64,000 nt of DNA, from contig JACMZG010001870.1 of NCBI GenBank assembly GCA_018340805.1, forward strand, positions 48,666,182 through 48,730,181, in the 5' to 3' direction. Below the pieces are notes generated by a model, which had not been told where the DNA came from, did not search any database, and worked only from the letters and a program-made list of their open reading frames with translations. This stretch comes from Microvelia longipes. Its lineage: Eukaryota > Arthropoda > Insecta > Hemiptera > Veliidae. The position numbers were made by a program, and so were the translations under genes. How positions within the stretch are numbered: position 1 is the first letter of the stretch; each line of letters starts with the position of its first letter. Shown here piece by piece: positions 50,787-61,600 of the stretch.

Positions 50787-51202
50787 ACAGTCTATCGTTT
50801 AGTTTAAAAATCTTGACAGGTCAGTTTAGACACCACTGATTTTTAAGAAAAAAAATCCCTGCAAGAAGAGAGTGGGAAAAAACTATGTAAACAAATCCGG
50901 TTATTTTACCCGTATTTTCTTGGCGATGTTTTTTTACATTTCTTTAGTGTAGTTTTATTTTAAAATATCATTTTTAAGATAAATTTGAAAGTAATTTTCA
51001 AAACGATGTAATCAAAAGAAGAACCACAAACAAAGTGAACGATTGCCGGGAAGAAGGTTTTTTCCCTACAGCGGTTATTGTGGGAGGGATTTTTTTTCTC
51101 TTTTTAAGTGAGAGGTTGGCAGCGGCTTCTCTGATTGGTCAATCCCCAAAATACTTATGACCTTGGGGATTGGGATTTTTAAACTAAACGATAGACTGTA
51201 GC
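50787..51202 (+). mobile_element. MITE with CAGTCTATCGTTTAGTTT ends, copy 2
   Basis: Starts CTACAGTCTATCGTTTAG and ends CTAAACGATAGACTGTAG. Inner sequence matches copy 1 inverted (GAGAAGCCGCTGCC on one, GGCAGCGGCTTCTC on the other). About 415 bp, no transposase. Confidence 0.85.
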
Positions 51203-51239
51203 TGAACATCTCTTATTAGTGCTTAGTTAGTTATATATT

Positions 51240-51422
51240 CTATACTATAACACCCGGTTAAAATCAGTTGACAGCATGGGAAAATAATGCGTGGGAGCCA
51301 ATGAGGTTAGTCCTAGATGTTTAACAACACCCACAATGTCATATCAGGCTAACCTTATTGGTTCCTTGACACTATTTTCTCAAGCTGTCAACTAATTGTA
51401 AGTGTGTTCACTAGTATTATTC
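51240..51422. mobile_element. TA-flanked MITE, copy 3
   Basis: Complete: AAAATCAGTTGACAGCATGG near the left and AGCTGTCAACTAATTG near the right, with AATGAGGTTAGTCCTAGATG inside. About 180 bp. Confidence 0.8.
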
Positions 51423-52107
51423 TAGGATTTTATCTATTAAATATCTGTCATAAAATTCACTTTCGGCAATTTTTCTCTGTATTAAACAAAGTGCTATAAT
51501 AATAACCCATACCAACTTGCAGTGGACTAATTATTTCAGGATTAAGATTCTGGATCAGGTAAAAAAACACAAATTACTAAGCAATATGAATATAATTATC
51601 ACTTTACATAACTTACACATGTAACATATTATTACTAAAGTACACATATCACTGTTTAAATAAACTTACAATGTTCTAATATTGATACAAACCAATAAAA
51701 GCCTTTTTACATAAAAATATTGTTTATTTACAATGCAGTAAAATATAAAAGAAATCAACAATTTTTATTTCAATATATATATATTTTTTTTACAAAATAC
51801 GATAAAACAATTTTAAGATTAATTTACATGGAAAGTGAATTAATGTACAATGTCAATATATTCTTCATCTCAAAGAAGTTCTCAGGAATTTTGTCATTTA
51901 GAGGCACTGGCTACCCAGCATCAACTGTTTACCCTTACGAGGCACATTTTTTTTTACTTTAACTCATTTACAAAGCAAGCAGTGTGATTGTTGGCAGTCA
52001 ACTGGCCATAACCATGACTATTACTGCAAATGTTCAATTTAGAATTAAAACTAATTTTAATTTCTATCCTGGACAATTCAATACCAATACTGGATCTTTA
52101 TTTCACC

Positions 52108-52139
52108 CAAAGATTATGTAGTATACTACATAATCTTTG
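52108..52139. repeat. Perfect 32-bp palindrome, no loop
   Basis: CAAAGATTATGTAGTA followed at once by its exact reverse complement TACTACATAATCTTTG. Isolated, with no recognised neighbour. Confidence 0.85.
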
Positions 52140-52394
52140 ATTTTACCCATACAGTGTATTAGAAGTGATGAATTCCGGTGTACCAGTAATAAATAATAAT
52201 TCTTTATTTGTTTAGACAAGTTAGTCTCTACAAAGGAGTTGTGATACAGATATATGAAATTAAATAAAGTACATCTTTAGCTTAAAGGAGGCAGTGGATG
52301 AGTGAAATAAAAGAAAATCAACTTTTATTATTTAGAAACAATAAATAAGTGAATAAAATAAATAAGTATAGTAGTGATGAGTGGGCACAAATGA

Positions 52395-52470
52395 GACAAG
52401 TGAATATTGTTTTACTGAACTATATTTCGCTCCACACTGAGCATAATAAATAAATAAGTAAACTTTTAGT
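52395..52470 (-). other. Decayed hammerhead-like/pLTR remnant
   Basis: The minus strand reads CTCAGTGTGGAGCGAAATATAG, resembling the CTGAGGTAGAGGGCGAAATA string near 56727. Both look like the same pLTR with an altered core. Confidence 0.35.
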
Positions 52471-52944
52471 TATTTGCTAAGCAAATATGAGGCACAAAAG
52501 AATAAACAAATTAACAAAAAATAGCTAAATTAATTTAAATCCTTCTTTAAAATGTAACAAAAAAGATTAGATTTTATTTTAAATCGATTCATCTTATTGA
52601 TAAAAATTAAACTTGACCTTATTATTAATTGTGAGGGTAGGTGTAAAACCTTTTGCACTGCGACTTTGAGTCTTTTGTACAAGAAACTTGACCTTACTTT
52701 AGTTTTAAGAGAAAAGTATTTTTTGTAGAATAAAATAAAAGAGACAAATTTGTGTGGAAAATAAAAGGAGCAAACAACATCCTTCTTGTTAAAATTTAGC
52801 TTAAAAAATAAGGGGAAAAAAAGAAATACTCTTGTGCATCCTGGACAATGCCAAATCTAATCTAGTCAGTATTTATCCCGATATTGGGGATAAGGTATTT
52901 AATAGAGTCAAATGTAACAGGGAAAGCAAGAATTAAAGTAAGTA

Positions 52945-53831
52945 CAAGGTCTGACCCATAAATAGGTATAAAATAATTATGTAGATCTTAGCAGTAATTG
53001 GAGAAACGAGACAGTGAGCTTCCCCCACCACTAACAACCCAAGCAAGCCTGTGCTAAGTGGACAGCGCCTTATGAGTCATCAGTCAGTATCTACAGTCAG
53101 TTGGTCCGACCCCTTTCTTAATAACTCGTCGGCATGAAAATCTCTCTTACCAATCAGCAGTGAATCAATATCTAATTTCTAGCTAAACTCGGTAAGAACG
53201 GTCGAGAAATTCATTAAGCATTAATGATAGTGTACGGAGAAGATGCCTTGAAGGAACCAAAGGTCCACAAGTGGTTAAAGCGGTTTAGAGAAGGACGAGA
53301 AGACTTCAAGGATGACCCTCACCCCGGACGCCCCGCCACTTCGTCTTCTGACAAAAATGTGGATCATGTTCGATCAATTGTCTTCAAAAATTGTCGATCG
53401 ACAGTTAGAATGGTGTATAAATTAAATTTGTGTAAAATAAAAGTTACCTACAAGCGTGGAATTGGCTCACGAAAAACTTTGGATCCTTCATCACAACACT
53501 CCATCGCACACGTCATTGGTTGTACACAAATTTTTGGCGCGCAACTCAATCACAGTCACTGACCAGCCACCATATATACCCGATTTGCCACCGTGTGACT
53601 TTTTTTGTTTCCTAAATGTAAAATGTTGCTTCGGAGGCGCCATTTGGGGGACGTGGATGACATAAAAGGAGTGACGACAAGGCAGCTGAAGAGCCTCAAA
53701 GTAGAGGACTTTGAAGGATGTTTTCAACCATGGAAACGGTGTTAGACCAAGTGCGTTTTATCAGGGGGGAGTACTTCGAGGGGGACAAAATGTTTATGAT
53801 TTTTTTATACGTATTTATGGGACAGACTTCG
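52945..53831 (+). mobile_element. Internally deleted mariner transposon
   Basis: Flanked by TA on both sides. Terminal repeats CAAGGTCTGACCCATAAATA (left) and TATTTATGGGACAGACTTCG (right) are inverted with a few mismatches. 887 bp against about 1.3 kb for a full mariner; the transposase remnant inside has lost its middle. Confidence 0.88.
53180..53745 (+). pseudogene. Mariner transposase remnant
   Basis: N-terminal HTH part: NGREIH, an in-frame stop, then VYGEDALKEPKVHKWLKRFR, EGREDFKDDPHPGRPATSSS and DKNVDHVRSIV. After LNLCKIKV the frame changes and the catalytic end follows: LWILHHNTPSHTSLVVHKF (normally HHDNAPSHTS, so the second Asp is damaged), PPYIPDLPPCDFFCF with the third Asp kept, then IWGTWMT. 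About 130 residues containing the first catalytic Asp are missing. It cannot be active. Confidence 0.85.
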
Positions 53832-54374
53832 TAATTTGTACCAGTAATAAATATAAATATACTGTTTTCTTACAATAAAAGTCAAATTCATACAAAAAAG
53901 GTAAAACACTTATACAGGTTGAGTGCCTTGAAATCCCTCATGTCTTCAAATATTTATAATTTATTTATTATTCAATTAATTGATTAAATATTTGTTTAAA
54001 CACACACAGGTTAAACTATAGCTTGTTAGAATAGAGGGAATAGGTAAAACCCCACATGTGGGTCAAAATATTTCATGTCACCGAGTGCCTAGCAATGTCA
54101 TATGGCATCAACCATTTGCGCCACGACTGGCGAAAAATGAATTTTTAAAATATTTTCCCAGCAATCAGAGGGTCAAACTTAGTCGACACCTAAAATTTTT
54201 ATCAAAATCGGAGACAACAAATAACTGCGAGCACTAATAGGTTAAATAAGAATTCAATTAATCTATTAAGCATATTTAGGTATATAAGAAGCGCCAAGTA
54301 GTAAAAGACAGAGTATAAGTATGTTGGACTTTCAAAAGGCACATGGCCTTCAATATCTGCCTAATTAAAAAGGT

Positions 54375-54632
54375 TGTACTTACCGCAAGTTGAAGAAGCA
54401 ATCAAAGAATCAGCTACCATCGATACTTGCTGTTGCCATCGATACAACAGCAAGTATCGACGGTAGCTGATTCTTCAATTGCTTCTTCAACTTGCGGTAA
54501 ATACAACCATTTTAATTTTAACATAGCTAGTCATGCTAACACGTTAAACACCTTCTTCTTTCTATCTCTTAAACTACACAACACTATTGACAACAGCAAG
54601 TATCGACGGTAGCTGATTCTTCGATCTGCCTA
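54375..54632. repeat. Long hairpin (about 62-bp arms) plus a third half-arm
   Basis: TTACCGCAAGTTGAAGAAGC ... GATACTTGCTGTTG (54379-54436) pairs with CAACAGCAAGTATCGACGGT ... CTTGCGGTAAATACAA (54446-54507) with about five mismatches and a 9-nt loop. A third partial copy, in the orientation of the right arm, lies at 54592-54631. Confidence 0.85.
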
Positions 54633-55018
54633 ATTATTCACCAATAGGTTCTTCACCTTCTGTTATCTTTCACAAATAATACATCTTAAAAATTAACAAT
54701 ATTAATAAAAATCAATTGACTAAAAATCTAATAAATAATTAATATTTGAGTAGTTGGCTATACTTCCAAAACTTCTTTAAGTAAAAAGTAGCATGAGTAA
54801 GGAATAATCATTTAAAAATTACAATGACCTTCTTTATTTTTAAGTAAAAAATAAGAAGACAACTAAATATATTTTAAAAAATTATCTTCCAACTCCTCAG
54901 AGAGAAGAAATACGAGGAAATCATAATAAAACCTGACCATTAAGTGTTGCCAACTTTAGAAGTTAAAAATTTCTTCTTTTTTTTATTTTGTTAAAAATGT
55001 GTTGGTAATCGTATTATT

Positions 55019-55065
55019 TTTTTCTGATGACAATATGTGCCACATATTGTCATCAGAAAAATGGT
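55019..55065. repeat. Near-perfect palindrome CTGATGACAATATGTG
   Basis: TTTTTCTGATGACAATATGTG and its exact complement flank two bases. Stem 21 bp, loop CC. Confidence 0.85.
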
Positions 55066-55209
55066 ACTAAGACACCCAAAACTTTTAACAGAGTATAGAC
55101 CATTGTTTTAATTAAAAAGAGTTGCTTTTTTTTAAAAGAGTATAGATAATTATTTTAAAAAGTTGTCAATTTTATTCTGCTAGTTTAACATAAAAGTTAC
55201 AGATTAAGT

Positions 55210-55215
55210 TTTATT
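55210..55215 (-). promoter_or_regulatory. Candidate polyadenylation signal AATAAA for PLK4
   Basis: AATAAA on the minus strand, 227 bp past the stop; another lies at 55176-55171. Either could serve. Chance occurrence is frequent in this AT-rich DNA. Confidence 0.35.
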
Positions 55216-55441
55216 GATGATGGTACAAAGCTATCGGATGGATGATTGTTCTGAAGAAAATATTAACTAACAAGACGTAGCATTTAAAGACAAGACGGTG
55301 GAGCCCATTAAGTAATAATCTTTTTTACAATAGACCTCTGGTCCCAGTGAAAATAAGGTCTATTCTCGACTCCATACCTGAGAAGACAACTTGGTCTTCA
55401 ATGATTACTGGCAAGTTGGAAGATCCCGAGTAATCCTTGTG

Positions 55442-55675
55442 CTACCTAAGATGACTACTTGGTCTGCCGTGATTACTACCGATTAGATGCCGGAGTACCA
55501 GAGGGACTTGACTTAGCTTGTCTCTCAGAGTTTTCGGTAAATGCTGGTCATGCTGAGAACTGTTTGAGTATCTGTTGAGTGAACCATCAGGTCCTCGAAA
55601 CAGCATCTGAGAGCCTCCGTTGAGACTTAACTCTGATCCGTCTGAGTAACGTATGCACACTTCTCCTCGACCGTT
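55442..55675 (-). CDS. PLK4: PLK4 last exon, PB3 and stop
   Basis: Acceptor TTTTTGTAG. Encodes [33 protein letters not shown] and [19 protein letters not shown], the third polo box, then a short tail ending HLR and TAG at 55442-55444. Confidence 0.93.
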   Translation of the reverse strand, partial: NGRGEVCIRYSDGSELSLNGGSQMLFRGPDGSLNRYSNSSQHDQHLPKTLRDKLSQVPLVLRHLIGSNHGRPSSHLR

Positions 55676-58600
55676 CTACAAAAATATCATCAACATTTTG
55701 ATACATAGCTCATAATTCACATACATGGCTGGGATTGACATATGTAGGTGATATTAACACATAGATATACATACACTTTGCACACGCAGCTAGGATTAAT
55801 ATACTTGGCTGACACTGACATTCATGCTACTAGGCAGGAAATGGAATATTGCTGACAAGAAATCAATTAAGGAAGCAAGGGCAGGCTATTAAAGTTAGCT
55901 GTAGAGAGCTTTGCCCAGTTATTAATAATTTGACAGTCAAGGCAGATAATTTAAAATTTGATAGCCAAGACATTAATTTACAATTCACTGCCCTGGCACA
56001 CAATTAAGCTACGTGTCAGTAATAATAGGGTTTCTACTCATGCTGAAATACATTGGACACAATCATGGCACAATACATTGGAGAGTCAAAACAAACTTGG
56101 ATCAATAGAAAAGCTGGACATAAAGCTAATTGTAACTCCACCAGCAAATACAGAAACAACAGCTTTAGCCGACCATGCTAAGAAAAATAAACACACTTTT
56201 AATTTTAATGAAGTAAAAATCTTAGCCATGGAAAATAATGATAAGAAAAGATTATTACTTGAAGCTCTACATATATCTAAAGAAGAAAATAATATCAATT
56301 ATAAAAAGGACAGTAAAGAAATAAATAAACATTATAGTGGGATACTCCAGAAAATAAATTCAAATTAAATCCTATTCCCGCCTTTTTTAAATTCCTATTA
56401 TCTATATAGATCCCCTCTCTCAACAATAATTTTACTTCACCTATCCCTCTTTCTTCAGTATTTATACTCACTTGTTCATGCTTCATACAGTTTTTGCCAT
56501 TTAATTTATATGTTTGTTTAAAAATTTTAATCTTATTGACAATTAGCATTAAGATGCTAGAAATTTAATTGTAAGTAATATAATTTATTTATTTATAAAA
56601 AAAATCCATAATAATAATAAAATAAAAATAATTAATAATTTAATAATTAATAAAATAGTTTTAGTTCCAACATTACGTTACCTAATTTATTTGTATTGAT
56701 CTATGTTGTAGATTACATGAATATGCCCTGAGGTAGAGGGCGAAATATAGTGTATTAGTAGACAGCAGTAGTTATTTTATTCCTCTTAGTGCCCAACCTT
56801 AGCATTAATACATTAAAAAATATAGAGTGATTTTCTACATTGAGAGTTAAAAACTTCCAAGGCAGGAAATTACTTCGGTGTAAATTCGTGTATTGCAAAT
56901 GCCTCCCTAGGCAGGCAATAATTTACCTGAAAGATTGTTTCTGACAGATCAGGGCAATAATACTTTCAAGCCTGTCAAAAGTAAAGAATGAATAATTTTC
57001 CTGCAGTGGTAGAAAAATGTTTTTACCTGAGATGCGGAGGAGACACCCGGCACTGGTATGGTGCAGCTGGACTTGGCCTTACTCTTACTTCTAGTAGAGC
57101 TTACCGATGTGTTTCTGGACTTAAAACACTCTGCCGACACATCACAAGACCTTAGACCCTGTAACCAACACAGCTGTCTCAGACAATTTTTTAACTCTTT
57201 CCACCATCAAACAGAGCTTCTGTCAAATTTTTACAAGTATATGTGTGGGTTGTTTGATAAATTTCTAGAACGGTGGAATGATGAACATATTAATCAGAAA
57301 CCTCTGGCTGCTTGAGGGGCCCTCAGCCCACTCTGCAGTCTCTCGGGTATTGATAGTTGTTTTGTATTATTTGTTGTATTTATTATTAAATAAGATTTTT
57401 CATGCATTTAGCAAAATGAAACCAAGTTGTTTACTCCACTTTTGCCAAAAAAAAGTGTAATTTTCAACCAAATAAGTGCACTTTTCACTCAAAAGTCTCA
57501 AAATACAGAATGAATATTTAGAATAAGTCTTCAGACCTCCCTTCGCAAAATATTAGAATGGAATAGAATCATTATTAGACTCTGAGGCCCCTTTCCAAAA
57601 ATAGTGCAAGTCAATTCTAAAACTAAGGCTTGTATTCAAAGACATTTTCCTTACCTAATCCTAACATTTTCCTTAAGGAGCCCTTAAGGAAAATGTTAGG
57701 TTTACAGTTAAGGTAAGGAAAATCATTGGAAAGAAGATGGAAATAGAAGAAGTAAGAAAGAAAAGAAGAAAGAAAATTATTTATTTGTAAATGACACATA
57801 TATAAAAAAGGAACTTCTGTGTACAAAAAATATATGTATACCCCAGGGCATCATTGGCCGTCAGGGGGGGGGGGAGAAGAGGATTTTTTAAAATTCAATT
57901 TAATAAGAAGGTAAAAACTTTAATTTAATAAGAAGATGGAAATAAACTCACAGAGGGGGCGGTAGGTGAGACGGAGATGTTCTCTTTGCCTGAGAGGGGG
58001 GTTGGTTGGGGGCGGCGTCCCACTATGACAGGGAAGACAGGTGACCAGGGTGATACTGTCTCCAGACACCTCTCTATACTCTTGCACTGCTCCAAAGCCT
58101 ACTCAAACACAGTAACCAACATTATTATTTCTTTATAATATTCAAAACTTAAATGAATAAATGTCACTTCATGACAAACAGAACAACTAAAATACAGGAA
58201 TCATCGAAAGCAGCTTCCCTTGAGGTGACTTGTCAGTGTTCCCTTGACAAACTTTATCTTGAGCAGTAGCCCACGGATCAATGTTGGTCAGTAATCCAGT
58301 TGGCCATGGGCAAATTTTGAATATTACAAGGTTTGGTCTGTGAACTTCCATAGGTTGGAACCCCTGATTTAGAGCTAAGTACAATTACTTTCAAGATTTA
58401 TACCAGAATACTTCAACTTCTCAAGAGTGATTTTGAGTAGGTAACCAACAACAGGATTCATACAAATAACGGCTTCATGATAGGCTGACTCAGTTGTCCA
58501 GCTGAGCTGAACAGGAGGTGGAGTGATTACACTACGACACGAGAGTGATACACTGGAGATAGATACGACACGAGAGTGATTACACTGGAGATAGATACGA

Positions 58601-61600
58601 CACGAGAGTGATTACCTGGAGATAGATACGACAGAGAGTGATTACACTGGAGATAGTAGACACGAGAGTGATTACACTGGAGATAGATACGACACGAGTG
58701 ATTCACTGGACACGAGAGTGATTTCACTATGGATAGATACGACACGAGAGTGATTACACCTGGAGATAGATACGACACGAGGTGATTACACTGGAGATAG
58801 ATACGATGAGAGTGATTCACTGGAGATCGACACGAGAGTGATTACACTGGAGATAGATACGACACGAGAGTGATTACACTGGAGATAGATACGACACGAG
58901 AGTGATTTCACTATGGATAGATACGACACGAGAGTGATTACACTGGAGATAGATACGACACGAGAGTGATTACCTGGAGATAGATACGACACTGAGAGAT
59001 TAACACTGGAGATAGATACGACACGAGAGTGATTACACTGGAGATAGATACGACACGAGAGTGATTACCTGGAGATAGATACGACATGAGAGTGATTACA
59101 CTGGAGATAGATACGACACGAGAGTGATTACACTGGAGATAGATACAACACGAGAGTGATTACACGATAGATACGACATTTTCCTAAATGAAGCTACTTC
59201 TTTCGATGGCACTTCAAACAAAAAGATGCCACTACAAGCCAAAACTATGTTTTTGAAATGGAGGTTATAAGTTAGATTTATGTAATTATAGTTTAACACA
59301 TGGCTAAAATCAGTTGACAGCACGGAAAAATAATGCCAGGGAGCCAATGAGGTTATTCTCGGATGTGAAACCACGCCCACAATTTCATATCATGCCAACC
59401 TAATAGGTTCCTCAACACTATTTCCCCACGCTGTCAACTGATTTTAGCAGTGTTTTTATTGAACTATAATAAAGTTTGATAAAAAGATCTTAGAGGTTTA
59501 CAAAATATTTTAAAGAGTGCAAATTAGAATTTAAAATAACATTAAACTAAAAGATAAATAACTAAAAAAACTGGACAAAAGATGACGGTGAGCAGAAAAA
59601 TGAGGCTTTAAATATTGGTTAAGCATTAGGATTCTCGTTACAAAGTTAGTATTCACTAAGTAAGTTCAATTTGGAATATGATAATAAGAAAGTTTGGAAT
59701 ATGATAATAAGAAAGTTTGGAATATGATAATAAGAAAGTTTGGAATACGATAATAAGAAAGATTGGAATATGATAATAAGAAAGTTTGGAATATGATAAT
59801 AAGAAAGTTTGGAATATGATAATAAGAAAGTTTGGAATATGATAAAAAGAAAGTTTGGAATATGATAATAAGAAAGTTTGGAATATGATAATAAGAAAGT
59901 TTGGAATATAATAATAAGAAAGTTTGGAATATGATAATAAGAAAGTTTGGAATATAATAATAAGAAAGTTTGGAATATAATAATAAGAAAGTTTGGAATA
60001 TGATAATAAGAAAATATAATAATAAGAAAGTTTGGAATATGGAATTTGGAATATGATAATAAGAAAGTTTCGAATATAATAATAAGAAAGTTTGGAATAT
60101 AATAATAAGAAAGTTGGAATATGAATAATAGAAAGTTTGGAATATGATAATAAGAAGTTTGGAATATAATAATAAGAAAGTTGGAATAATATAATAAGAA
60201 AGTTTGGAATATATTTTCGAAAGTTTGGAATATGATAATAAGAAAGTTTGGAATATAAATAAGAAACAGATAATAAGAAAGTAATATAATAATAGAAAGT
60301 TTGGAATATAATAGAAAAGAGAAAGTCTCCAAAATGTGTCTGTACTTTGAGACTTTTTGCATGTATTTTTCATAATTCATGACCCAATGTTGTCTTTAAC
60401 ACCAGACATTACCTTGTTGAAGTGGAGCATCATAGCAGACAGTAGTGGAGATAGTGAGTGGAGAGATGTCTCATCTAGACTAACACAGGACCCGTCTGGT
60501 TTGGTAAGTTTCTTCACTCCACCACTCTTAGTTATCTTGCCTCCTGCAATCCATACAAAAACATTTTTCCACAAATACTACTACTCAAAGAGCTAGGCCT
60601 AAAAAATGTACTAATTCATTTAGTACATTTTTACTAATTCAAACCAAATATTTTTTGGAAATGTACCTTAAATTATGAAGGAAAAGCAGAGTCTGCTTAT
60701 CCAGAGTGGAGCCCTTCAAATAAATCGCTCAAAATATTTTTAAATATTATTTCTTGCAATAAGTGGTTCCCTGTAGGTCATGCAGTTAACATGAAGAGAA
60801 CATTTTATAAAGCTGATAAAAGTTCCTATTACATGAGTGTTATTTAGTCAAAATCGGATAACTACAATTAAACAAACAATACAATACAAATACAATGAAA
60901 TTTACAATTGTTCAATTCTACAATTGTTTTTGTTATCTTCATGACAACAACCGCGGAAGCCTACGCAGTTTATTAACTACAATTAAAGTTATGACATTTG
61001 ATAAATGGCAAAAAAATGCACAAAAAGCCAATATTATTATTATAATTGTTATATTAGAAATACAACAATATTAGAATTATTATTATTCTTTTTAAAATAA
61101 ACTGACTGCATAAATTAAGCATTATTACTTCTCCTCATTTATACCGTAGGTATATAGGAAAAGTATTGTGTTTGCAAAAAATCAGGATTTAACCAGAATT
61201 ATCCCTTTATCTTCTTCCTATATAACCTCTTGCCCTTAACCCTTTTCCTTATATAACCTCCTTCCCTTAACCTTAATATAAAATAATGTTAAGTATTGCA
61301 ACTTATAGAATTAATGAAAATAATTGTACTTGATTGTAGTTTGTATATTTATCTTTAATAAATGCTTAGAATAATACTTTAAAGCACTACTGATAACACG
61401 AAAGCCGTTTCACTGGTGTACTTAAGTAATGTTGCCACCCTAACAATATACAATTTTCTAAAAAAAAGTTGGCAATACTTTCGGTTGCTGAATTATTATG
61501 TTCTATTATTAATTAATGATTGATTATTCATAAAATACTAATATAAATATCGGTGCATTACAATATCTAAAGCATTTTTAATTGTAGTGTAACATATTTA

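Noticed and set aside
57058..57315. 85-codon plus-strand frame
   Set aside because: Covers the PLK4 linker exon in antisense and adjoining intron; no motif.
58527..59380. Minus-strand frames rich in SYLSP and NHSRVV
   Set aside because: Translation of the 32-bp minisatellite; no start context, no homology.
59646..60380. Long minus-strand frames of 244 and 235 codons
   Set aside because: Made entirely of a 23-bp tandem repeat translated in overlapping frames; amino acids are only repeats of [13 protein letters not shown].
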